Positions 40,401 to 49,900 of a stretch of DNA of 64,000 bases are shown piece after piece. The DNA is from Lepisosteus oculatus (lineage: Eukaryota > Chordata > Actinopteri > Semionotiformes > Lepisosteidae). Every line of letters begins with the position of its first letter. Positions within the stretch are counted from its first letter, which is position 1. The stretch is from contig NC_090703.1 of the NCBI RefSeq assembly GCF_040954835.1, positions 20,101,444 through 20,165,443 of the forward strand, in the 5' to 3' direction. The notes beneath the pieces were generated by a model that searched no databases, was not told where the DNA came from, and saw only the letters and a program-made list of their open reading frames with translations. Both the position numbers and the translations under genes were made by a program.

Positions 40401-43400
40401 TATTGCGTGCTTTCAGAATCCACTTTTAAATATGCTATATAAATTAAGTTTATTATGATTTTTCTGCAAGTTATCACAAATGAACATCACATATGAAATG
40501 CAAACTCTTGTAACATAATACAGAGAATGACCATTTCACTCTAACACAAACTGCTTGCTGTGGGATCATATGAAATCAATTTCCCTTTAAGCAGAGAATT
40601 AAATAGAAGAATTTGTCAAGAAGCAAACTTTCAGAGTAAGAACAATATTTCTTATAAGTGTATTACAGTCGTCATTATTAACAGTGGTTTCCATTGTCTA
40701 TCTAGTAAATGAGCTGCAGATAATTCCATTATTAAGAGCCTAGTAGTCTATGACGCATCAGGGAGCGACTATTGGGCAGGCCAAAACATCCTGTTACTGT
40801 CTTCAAAATGTAGGTGAATTTCGTAACTGGAATCTAGGCTTAAGAAATCGGGAAAAGGGTGATAATATATACTACTGTTAGTACTGCGGTACCTGACACT
40901 GGATTGTCATTACCCCTGAAGTTGATTTCAGACCTGTGTAGATTCATGACTACCCTGTTGGTACTGCGACACCTGACACTGGATCGTCATTACCTCTGAT
41001 TTCAGATCTGTGTAGACTGATGACTACCCTGCTGGTACTGCTGTAGCTGACACTGGATTGTTATTACCTTTGAACTTGATTTCAGATCTGTGTAGATTCA
41101 TGACTACCCTGCCGGGGTACCTGACACTGGATTGTCATTACCTCTGATTTCAGAGTTGTATAGGTTGATTCCACTTCCATTAGTTTTGAGTTGGAGACAT
41201 GTAGTTCAGTAGCAGCATCTGGAAAAGGAAACCAGCAGATACAACGAAGTTTTAAACAGATGCTCAAAGCCAAACGAACTAACAAATTGCTTAATAATAT
41301 ACTGTCCATGGCCCCACCCTGAAAAGTTCCACTGAAGTCATTTAAAACCTAAGACACTACGATAATAATTCAATACATCTCTTTAATTGTACTTTGATTT
41401 AAGCTTAGATGCACATGAATATTTTTAAATAGACTTTGGAGTTAAAACCTAACCTACAATAGGAACTGTTTCTATTTGAACTAAACTTATTACCATAAAA
41501 ATGTAACTGATGTATACATCATTAAAAAGAGGGCATGACACAATAAAAAATCATAAATGTGATTAACTTTTCTATCATGTTTTTGAATAAAAAGGAACTT
41601 GCAATGTTATGATATAAAAAACTGTAAATGTATTTTAGTAACACATTTAGTATCTTTTTTCACAACAAAACCACAATTACAAAGATTTTCAAGAACAAGG
41701 TTATACCAATGTTGTTTAAAAAAACACTTAAAACAGTTAGAAAACTTCGTTAGTTTATTCCTCATCATAACTTTTCATTATTGCTCTTTATAAAAGATAG
41801 AAAAGGAACAAGAGTTCTGATAGACTGAACATCAGAGAAAAAAAATGCAGATCAAAACAACAAAAACAAGGCTTTCATGCCATGCTTAAGCTACTCTTGG
41901 TTTTGTATAAATGTGTTTTCCACTTACGGAAACAATCTTATGGTCGTTTTTTTTTGGAGCAGATCTTTTATAAGCCTTGTTAGTATCATTTCTCTCAGAG
42001 TCAGAGGTACACTGACGGACCAGTATCTGCTACAGCCCAGTTGTGTGGCCACAAAGCACAGAAAAACAGCTGCCACTGCTAAAGTAAGCTCTAAGAAAAG
42101 AAATGTGCCCAGCCTTGAGCAGTTATCTAATCATAAACAGAAAGCTAAACCAGGATCTCTCTGGAAATGACTTTCAGTTTCTTAATGTTTTTTTTACTAA
42201 ATCAAAATGCTTTTCTTTATATTGTGTGCACTTCAAAGGAAAATTGAGTAAGTGGCACCCGAGATGGGATTTCCCCTCTGCTATCTGCCCCATGTTCTAA
42301 AAAGGTCCAAGAAGTATAAAGCCACTCACTGCCGAGCCAATCCTTACACAGAAGCTCAAAGAAAACGTCTGCGAGCTTTTACCTTAAACAATCCCCTCAC
42401 TACATGCATAACCTTTACAAAGTCTTTTGTTCACAAAATCATCATGATGCAAACTGCAATTTGTACACATAAGGTACTTAAATTGCCTTATTAGACCGCT
42501 GATTAGAGGATAATCAAGAAATTCAGGTTTAAATGTTAAGTTTGCTTTCTCTTGCCCTCTCAGAAACAAAGAGGCTAAGCAGCTTTTTACAAGCACTGCC
42601 AAACCTGGCATCAACTGAGCTGAATGACACAGCAACAAGTAAGGATGCGCTCGTCTCTGTGTTTCAATACTATCATAACGGCCATCGTATCTTTTGCACT
42701 GAAAATAAAAAGACTAATCAGCCTTTATATTCACCTTTTTCAATACATCCCACCACTCTGACTCTGAAGGAAGAGAAGCAGTGTTGAACTATAAGGTAAA
42801 TTCAATTCAACTTTATTGGTCCACTTTACAGGTGGATAGTATAATGAAAAGCGTTTCTCATTAGTCCATCAGGTGAAGTATATAAAGAACAGCAGACAAG
42901 ACAATAGACAGTAAACACAATAACAATGTGAACAACAAGTATGGTACAAGTATGATATATCTGTTAAAATGAACCAATATATAATCCCCTGTACTGTGTG
43001 AGGTGGGGGTCACATGTGCTCCATCATTGGCATCAAAGTAAACTTAGAAAGTAGGCATTGATATCCATTCTCTACAATAAGGGTATGATAATAGATAACA
43101 CTGGTTACTTCTGGCACTGTTTCTGTCACTTTTTATGCCACAAAGATGACAAAAAATGTCAGTTTGTCAAACACTCAACATGATAATTGAATATTACATT
43201 TAGAATATTTAATATTAAACTTATTTCTTTAGAAACCCTTCCACTCTCAGATGTCATTTTATTAGTGCGACTTCTTCCTAAGGGCTGATCCTCAAATGAA
43301 CAGTTCAAAGTTCCTAGTAGACAGTGAACGTTGAAAGCAAACACCAACAGCTGTTGTCTCTTCAGTAAAACTGCACTGCACAGATCACATTTTAAGCTTC

Positions 43401-44425
43401 ATAACCTGCCTTTTCTTTTGATTTGGATAAACATGAACATCAAACAAAGACTGAAGAAAACAAAAAGGAAAAAGTGAAAAACAGAAAAGAAGGCTATATA
43501 CATATGTCTGGCATTTTTTTGGTTTACTATGAAATGTAAATATTTGAAACTGTGCAAATATGGTAACCCACCATGTTTCTGTGAATAATCCCTTCCCAGG
43601 TCTCATAAAAGAACAGGACCCCAGTGCTATTGGAAAATCACACTTGCATAAGGTAGTCAACACTTAACTGCCCCTCCCTTGAACGTGGGCTGAAAAACAT
43701 TCTAAGGACTTAACAGTTTGAAATGTGCAAAAAGGCAGATTTTACATCCCAAGCCAAACATTAGAAAGACAAACTCGATATTTGGATTTCACACAGAAAT
43801 TACGTTTTGGAAAATGAATCTTAAAATGGGGCATCTTAAAAGCAACCAACCCCAGAGCCTGACAAAATTCGAAATGAGGCAAATTCACAGATGGGCTTCC
43901 CAAACCTAAATGAGAAGATGTTGTATGACACCACAGGGACGGTAAAAGTTACACAAAGAAAGGTAAAAAAAAGACACAAACAGACGTATTCGCAATAATG
44001 GTCAAAGTCAAGGCAAGAATTTGCAAGACAATGGTGTCATTAGAGGATCTGTATGTAACGTTGCGTTCCATGGTTATGAGAAACTGACACTGACTGGGGT
44101 TAATCCCAATTAGGACTTGTGTAGCAAGACAGTAAGCACCCCACTGAGTATTTACCTCACAGACTTCCACGCTTCAGTGATGTGCGTGTGGGAGCACGGT
44201 GGATACATCGACCTCAACACTGAAGGTGCTGAGGGCGAGCAGAGTTCCCGATTCGGAGAAGACTAAGAATACTACGCTGCACTCACCTCCCACTTCCTCC
44301 GTGCCCTCCAGGAGAATGTCTTTGGTAAAGCTGGACAGCTGGCCGGTGAACGAGGACAGGCTTCCCCCGACCTGTCCGAGAGACTGACCCAGCCCAGAGC
44401 CGAGCCCTCCGAGCCACGAAGACAT
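21198..44425 (-). CDS. TRIP11: Thyroid hormone receptor interactor 11 / Golgi microtubule-associated protein 210 (GMAP-210), complete
   Basis: cis-Golgi golgin that tethers curved vesicles through an N-terminal ALPS motif, binds Arf through its C-terminal GRAB domain, and in other vertebrates anchors IFT20. Exons: 44287-44425, 41142-41218, 39878-39988, 39427-39693, 38158-38226, 37603-37768, 36597-36920, 36412-36452, 35617-35715, 34473-34682, 31253-34291, 30610-30750, 29444-29637, 28587-28750, 27948-28051, 27583-27682, 25985-26066, 24837-24951, 22292-22411, 22038-22182, 21198-21412. They join with consistent phase to 5922 nt, 1973 residues plus TGA (human 1979, 21 exons). The N-terminus is [18 protein letters not shown]. 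About 1700 residues are coiled coil. The C-terminus is VLKDLLKQ. Intron 14 has a GC donor. The ORF is intact with no internal stop. Confidence 0.98.
24837..24951 (-). CDS. TRIP11: TRIP11 exon 18: GRAB domain core
   Basis: The exon encodes [20 protein letters not shown] and then [16 protein letters not shown], the conserved GRIP-related Arf-binding (GRAB) segment that recruits GMAP-210 to cis-Golgi membranes through Arf1. Acceptor TTCCAG, donor AAG|GTATGG. It is about residues 1776-1814. Confidence 0.96.
25357..25612 (+). repeat. tRNA-derived SINE, copy 3
   Basis: Same family as at 3351 and 13220, with an internal deletion of about 29 bases between ggctggcaga and gcaaggcccc. Ends ccaataaagtgatcttatct. 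It lies in the TRIP11 intron between exons 18 and 17. Confidence 0.85.
27325..27500 (+). repeat. Unclassified interspersed repeat fragment
   Basis: Words ttgtttcagactcccacaac, ggtaaagaagtgcctccttt and gtttccacgtgcgccctctg are typical of a dispersed fish repeat; a shorter relative may be at 17140-17225. Lies in the TRIP11 intron between exons 17 and 16. Confidence 0.4.
29900..30264 (+). repeat. Interspersed retroelement with (ATT)n tail, copy 1
   Basis: Contains ccgaggtcctgactctctgt, tttctcgaaaagagtagggg, tccaggtggatgctgcacat and aagcgctatataagtgtaag, and ends in (ATT)n at 30236-30264. The same sequence occurs inverted at 49155-49455. Lies in the TRIP11 intron between exons 13 and 12. Confidence 0.8.
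31253..34291 (-). CDS. TRIP11: TRIP11 giant central coiled-coil exon
   Basis: A single 3039-nt exon of 1013 codons in phase 0 at both ends (acceptor TTTGTAG, donor CAG|GTAGGT), covering about residues 502-1514. It is an almost continuous heptad-rich Glu/Gln/Lys/Leu sequence with human-like blocks such as [20 protein letters not shown] and [20 protein letters not shown]. This corresponds to the large coiled-coil exon of TRIP11. Long open frames on the opposite strand here are Leu/Ser-rich shadows of the coiled-coil codons. Confidence 0.98.
38396..39111 (+). mobile_element. Non-autonomous hAT transposon with BED-finger remnant
   Basis: Terminal inverted repeats tagggcagggtgatatacc (left) and, read inward on the other strand, tagggctgggcgatatgacc (right). 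A perfect 8-bp target duplication ctgcttag flanks it at 38388-38395 and 39112-39119. Inside, plus-strand frames encode [40 protein letters not shown] and [10 protein letters not shown], a C-x2-C...H-x4-H BED zinc finger from the N-terminus of a hAT transposase. The 716-bp length excludes a complete transposase. It sits in the TRIP11 intron between exons 5 and 4. Confidence 0.9.
39281..39402 (-). repeat. tRNA-headed, L2-tailed SINE, fragment C
   Basis: Head-end fragment only (agactccaccctgaactt, ccaggagccttgaactgtga, catgtcaccgctctg), on the minus strand in the intron between TRIP11 exons 5 and 4. Confidence 0.6.
40090..40450 (+). repeat. LINE ORF2 C-terminal remnant and 3' tail
   Basis: Plus-strand frames contain [14 protein letters not shown] and [15 protein letters not shown], resembling the usual LINE ORF2 ending (RAFS-x-AP-x-LWNSLP...FKSRLKTFLF). 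It ends in an AT-rich tail. Lies in the TRIP11 intron between exons 3 and 2. Confidence 0.55.
40881..41152 (-). repeat. TRIP11: Minisatellite of 74-80 bp units overlapping TRIP11 exon 2 donor
   Basis: Units: 40881-40960 (80), 40961-41034 (74), 41035-41114 (80), then a partial unit from 41115 running into exon 2. Each contains ctgacactgga-tgt-att-ac and ttgatttcaga-ctgtgtaga. The partial fourth unit includes the genuine exon 2 end (…ATCAGAG|GTAATG, boundary 41142/41141). See findings. Confidence 0.85.
41219..44286 (-). other. TRIP11: TRIP11 intron 1
   Basis: A 3.1-kb intron with acceptor TTTCCAG at 41219 and donor GTGAGT at 44286. It holds a LINE-type 3' end (42795-43060) and otherwise unassigned AT-rich DNA. 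Confidence 0.8.
42795..43060 (-). repeat. LINE-type 3' end, minus orientation
   Basis: Begins aattcaattcaactttattg, the reverse complement of an AATAAA-containing tail with a short AATTG-type repeat, followed by body sequence. Lies in TRIP11 intron 1. Family not determined. Confidence 0.45.
44287..44425 (-). CDS. TRIP11: TRIP11 exon 1: ALPS motif
   Basis: The start codon is at 44425-44423. The exon encodes a Ser/Gly/Thr-rich amphipathic segment ([18 protein letters not shown], then [17 protein letters not shown]), which matches the amphipathic lipid-packing sensor of GMAP-210 that senses membrane curvature. It ends GAAGTGGGAG|GTGAGT in phase 1. Confidence 0.97.
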
Positions 44426-46132
44426 CGTTGCAACAAAAGACGAACTCGTTTAAAAAGGGCGACGGTTGGCGACAACGACGGGAACGGAGCATTCAATGCC
44501 TGCTCTTTTCGTTTCCTGTCCGATACAAGTCAAATTCCAGTCCCATCTAAAGGGAAGCCGCCACAGCGACACCTCGTGTGGTGTTACCCGGCTTTGCGAC
44601 TCATGCTGCCGGCTACATACCACTGGAAAACTCGCGGCTTGTTAAAACGACGACACCAAAGATACAATTACAAAAGCTAAGTCAAAAAAGAATGGCAGTT
44701 ACAGTTAACTTAGATCACAGTAAAATATGCAAGGTGCGCCAGATACCACAGCTCGCTCTTCTGCCCCCTCTAAGTTTCTGTAACAGCTGTGTTTTTATTT
44801 TCAATGCTCAGCACAAACTGATGATATCCCCCTGCCAACTCGACGGCGGCCATGACAGCCAGAGCTCCTCGGGATACGTGGACAGTCGGTAAAGCCACCA
44901 CGGCATCATGGGACACCGGAGGACCAACAAGTCTCTCGGAAGCTGTTGGGTTAAATGTGTTTGTAAATAGCTTGAAGCCGTCCGTGTCCGTCTAGTGGCA
45001 GTGGGTGGTTTGTAATTTGCTTGTTTCTCTTTTAAAATAATACAAAGGTCTTGTGTTACTGTGAATACACGTCCATATTTAAATGCCGCAGTGCGAATGT
45101 GCCGGCTGCATATAGATGACAGCATTAATTCATTTTAAAACCTTCTGAACTGGCAAAATTATACATACAGTAGTACAACGTCAGCAATTTCGCACTACAG
45201 AAATTTTTATAAAGGCTTTATGTGAGAATTATAGTGTGCTTAAGTACAATTGACAGAATACCATATGCCCCTGGAGAGTTATCTTGGGTGCTGTTAGTAT
45301 ATACTACTTACTGTATATGCTAATATTTCTAATAGTTGTTTTTGTTCAGCTTGAGGTACTTTATCCGTTTTTTCCTTGATAAACACCTGAGTCAAATATT
45401 GATTGAGATATATGCCACTTCCCTTTCAACATCAAAATTTCCCATTTTTATCACTGAAAAAACTTTACTTCATTTATTTTATTGCTTAATACTGAAGAAC
45501 ATTTAGCCTCCATTGCAATGTTATTTTCTTTACCTCTCTTGAGGTAATACTCCTTTTAACCTGTGCCTGCAGTTCATTATACTCAGTTTCTTTAAATAGG
45601 TCCTGTTCTTTTTTTCTCCCCAAACAGTTTGAATAGTGATATGCTTCTCCTTGTATTCTTCTCAACTGAAAAACCATTTCACTGTCTACCTGATTTTGAT
45701 TTTCTTGTGTGATGGATCTGTTCTGTGCTTTAAGTAGAATATATTTAACCTGTTGCCATCCACAGACTCTAGATCCCCCCCCCCCCCCCATCTCATTCCT
45801 TCCTAGTCTGCTTTACTCTAATTGTAAGCTTTTGTTTTGGACTACATCACATAGTCATCAGTGGAACTGGATTATGGTAGCTTTCATAGCTGTCATGTAG
45901 TTCATATTCTGGGAATTTTCCAGGGTGCTCCACATGTTGCACAAGTCACAAAATGCAGGCCTGAGGGCTACTTCACTAGGCCTCTTAATTAAACAAGTTA
46001 TTTTCCCAGGTTTAAAGACTTATATTTTGTTCAATATATCCTGCTGCACTGTAAGAAGCAAATATGAAGAATGGTACAAGTACAAAACAATTAAAATAAC
46101 AAAACACACTTTGTATATCCTCTGCCACAATG
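44426..46132. other. Short spacer between GOLGA5 3' end and TRIP11 start
   Basis: About 1.7 kb separates the GOLGA5 poly(A) signal from the TRIP11 ATG. It should hold the TRIP11 promoter and 5'UTR: 44430-44600 and 44830-44930 are richer in CG than the flanks, and a YY1-like gcggccatgac lies at about 44846. No TATA box or additional exon was recognised. A 15-base C run lies at 45775-45789. Confidence 0.45.
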
Positions 46133-46509
46133 TTTATTAAAATGTAATATTCTTACAGGGTTAAGAAACACAATCTTTCTATGTACAGGAAAACTGAAAA
46201 CAAAGACAGTATAAGGAAAAGAGGAAAAAATAATAAAACTCAGCGTTGATCTTCAAGATTATTTCCCTGATCACGTTCAAGAAGTCAGTTGTTTCTCCAG
46301 AAGGACTGAAAAGTGTGCACTTTACTGTCATGAAAATGCAGTGCATTTATTTTAGAAAGAGCTTTGGAAGATCCTTGGATTTGAGAAGGGGAAAACGCAA
46401 GGGTTTGTGTCCGTGGTGTTCTTCTGGCCCCAGCTCCTTTGAAAGGTTAGCAGTTTCCATATTCTGCAGCTTGCATGGACTTGTTTTCAAAATTATTAAA
46501 CTAAACTTC
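46115..46509 (-). other. GOLGA5: GOLGA5 3' untranslated region
   Basis: A minus-strand AATAAA lies at 46133-46138, about 370 nt after the stop. It is followed on the minus strand by a GT-rich stretch (AAGTGTGTTTTGTT), a convincing poly(A) arrangement. Confidence 0.65.
46133..46138 (-). terminator. GOLGA5: GOLGA5 poly(A) signal AATAAA
   Basis: Canonical hexamer on the minus strand with a GT-rich downstream element, located at a sensible distance from the GOLGA5 stop codon. Confidence 0.6.
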
Positions 46510-46976
46510 CTATCTTCCATCAGGAGGGTCATGGTGCATTTCTGGTGTATAGGTTAGAAGCACAATCATTACCCAAAGATGCAGAAGAGCCTAAAACAAA
46601 TAAAAAAAGAACATAAAAAAAACATTCAGATTCTATACTCAATCTTATATTTAAGTTTCTAATGTCCCAATTTATCAGGCTGTTAAAAAAAACTTATAAT
46701 TTAGTTTTTAATTAATAGAATATACATTTATGTGAATACAGTGTTGGGCATAAAAAGTGTTCCAATGCGTATGATTATACAATCATATGGGTGTGAGCAT
46801 TATTTATATCCAAATGAATTTAAATGTGTTTTAATAAATACAAATTAAGTCTTAAAATAAAGATGTTTATTGTCATTTTTTTTTCCATCTAAAGCGACAG
46901 AAATACACTTACCATGTATATAATTATGAATACTCTTGCCACTGGGTAACGTCTAAGAAAGATTCCGAGCCGGATG
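46510..46976 (-). CDS. GOLGA5: GOLGA5 last two exons: transmembrane anchor
   Basis: Exon 46913-46976 encodes IRLGIFLRRYPVARVFIIIY plus M. Exon 46510-46590 encodes ALLHLWVMIVLLTYTPEMHH and DPPDGR then TAG. Together they form a hydrophobic span near residues 694-719 preceded by basic residues, the C-terminal anchor of golgin-84. Confidence 0.97.
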
Positions 46977-49900
46977 CTGAAATAGCAAAAAAGAATCAGT
47001 TCACAGTAAGTAATATGCAGGCATTATTCATGCATATACAATGCAGTTAGAATTGTGCTTAATGGAGTTATGCGAGTTCTAGTACAGCATTACTCTTAAT
47101 AAAAATGAAAGCAACAATTACAAATAAAAGTATTGGCAGAGGAATTGTGAATTAAACTTGTTTTTATTTCAAGAGTAAATCCTTAAGAGACCTGCTCAAT
47201 TAATTACGTATAAAAAGGCAGACATATACACACAGTTTACCTAAATTTGTCTATTGTACTTGCTGCTTTGCGAACTTTCCCATACATTCCCGCAGCTGGG
47301 CTTTCAGTATCGCTGAAGAGGATGGGTACATTTCTTAGACGAGCACCTTCAAAAAAAGAAAAGGGAGAAAAAACAGACAGCAATAATTACTGATGTCCTG
47401 CGATACAGAATTATGTAAGAAAAATGTAAGAAACTATATGTTTGTAACAGCAAAAGAACATGCTGAACCTGCCTTTTATACAAATACTTTTCTTTCTAAA
47501 TGAATTTAGAATCAGTAATTATTTTTTATACCCACACAATATGGAATCATCAATTGTGTCTTTACTCATCTGCTCTCAGCAATGGCATCTGTACCCACAT
47601 GGAGAGAATGAGGTAGTGTAGATAGGCTTCTCCTACCAATCCACCCAATGAGACATGGATTCTGTGACATGCTTCTATCTCTGTGGCAATTCACAGGAAG
47701 GTAGTGCTGACCAGAGGATCCTTCAGGATGTAAATGAGCACCGCTTAGGCACCATGACAACCAAGTTGCCCCAGTGCTGCCAGACTCTGATCTGCCTCTT
47801 AGGATTAAATAGTTGAATACCCAATGACAGCAGCTGCTTGGGATTCCTCATGACCTGAACTCTTACTGATTCATCACTAAAGGATCAAGGGATTGTTGAC
47901 CACGGTTCCAAACTACCACTATGTCCAGGATCTTGGGTGTAACACCTTAAATACTGAACTTTCAAGTGTGGAAACACTATCCCTTAACCAGGGCTTTGAC
48001 GTGAGTATGTTCACCTTCTCTGTACAGCACCCTTAAGATCAAAGGAATGTTGGGAAGGAAATTGCAACGCATGAAACTGTACAGCTCATGGGCCACCGAG
48101 GATTTAAGTCCCTGTAGGTGTCCCTCCACAATCCAATGAGTGCTCCTTGTGTCTCGTGAATTTCAAGAGCGTACCCTCAGTGCCCTCCATCGCCGCCATG
48201 CTGATGGCCGGCCCGTTGAGGGCGCTGCCCTGCAGGCTCTTCAGCTGCTGCTCCATTCGCTCCAGCTGGAAGACCAGCGAGCTCTTCTCCGTGCCCAGGG
48301 CCTCCAGCATCGTCTGCTTCTGGATGAGCGTCTCCGTCAGCTGGTGCAGCCGGTTCTCCAGCTCCGCCTGGCTGCTGTTGCTCAGAGTTTTGTTAGTGAG
48401 CTGCAGCGGAGAGCGGGAAAGCAGCGCGTGAGACCTACATGAAGAGCTGAAGGCTAAACCCAGGGGTTTTGTGTCAAATGAATTCCATGTGTTAGGGGCA
48501 ATGTCCGAAAGCATGATCCTGCGCCCCAAAAAACTGAATGCTCCCAAAAATTGGAATCGCCAATTGTTTCTTTACTGCTCTGCTCACAGCAATGACTCCT
48601 ATACCTACATAGAGAGAATGCCCTCATGCAAGTTCTCTCTGTTCTTTATAACTTATATTCCTTTTGCTACATTTAATGTACTGCTTACACAAGATTAAGT
48701 GCAGACCAAGCATTCATTTTTAACTGCTAATTCTTCCAGAGTGAGGCTTCAATGGGTTAACGGTCTGGTTTGTAAGAAATACAGAGGGGAACCGACAATG
48801 TTATTCACTCTTCTTCACTATAATCCTTAGATTTGCTGGCTTCTGTCCAGAGGCATAAAGCCTGGACCAGCATTGATGATGTTGCCCAAGTGCGACAGAA
48901 GATTAATGTGCCCTGTTTTAGCTATGGAAGGTGTCAAACCGATGTAAGTATGCGCATCGCGATACAAACCAATTTTGGGTGCCTGCAAATGAAATATTGG
49001 TTCTTCTGAATAGTTATCTGTAATTATAACACATAAGTAATTTAAAGGTCTTACAGACTATGGACAATATGAATGGTGACAGATTACCAATATCTTTGCA
49101 GTCTCCTCTTTCAAAATGCATTAGACAGTGAAGATGCCACTATCTGAGCATAATAATTAATAATTGCTTATACTTATATAGCGCTTTTCTGGACACTCCA
49201 CTCAAAGGGCTTTACAGGTAATGGGGACTCCCCTCCAGCACCACCAATGTGCAGCATCCACCTGGATGATGCGATGGCAGCCATAGTGCGCCAGAACGCT
49301 CACCACACATCAGCTATCAGTGGGGAGGAGAGCAGAGTAATGAAGCCAATTCATAGATGGGGATTATTAGGAGGCCATGATTGGTAAGGGCCAATGGGAA
49401 ATTTGGCCAGGACGCCAGGGTTACACCCCTACTCTTTTCGAGAAACGCCCTAGGAGAAGTGTGCTTACAGGAAGTTGTGTATACAACCAAATTTGTACAA
49501 TTGGGAAAGAATTGTGCTTTGCAAAGTAGAATTATTTTACTACTTTTTATATGTTTCAGCATTAGTCTGCATAACATCTCAGTCAGAAACATGAAAAGCA
49601 AGTGAGTCCCCATAGCAACTCCTAATTTCCTATTTGGGATGGAAAGTAGAGTAAGCAGGTCCTGAGGTCGCTCTGGCTTGTCAAAACCCGAGAATACAGA
49701 CCGCAGCACTGCAATGACTCTCAGGAATGCATCTCTGGCCATAAGCAGGTGCAAGAATTGCACAGAATGACAGGGAGAACACAATACAGCTGTTCAGCCA
49801 CACAGTTACCATATTACCTCACAGTACCTCCTCTTGTAATGAACACAAAGAATCACCACAATCTTTGACCTGATTTCGGAGTTTTTGGATTTCCTCCTCT

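Noticed and set aside
40881..41114. CRISPR-like array
   Set aside because: Repeats are direct 74-80-bp units without unique spacers, in a vertebrate intron; it is a minisatellite.
44426..46132. ATXN3 or NDUFB1 next to TRIP11, as in human
   Set aside because: No Josephin-domain or NDUFB1-like exon on either strand; the neighbour is clearly GOLGA5.
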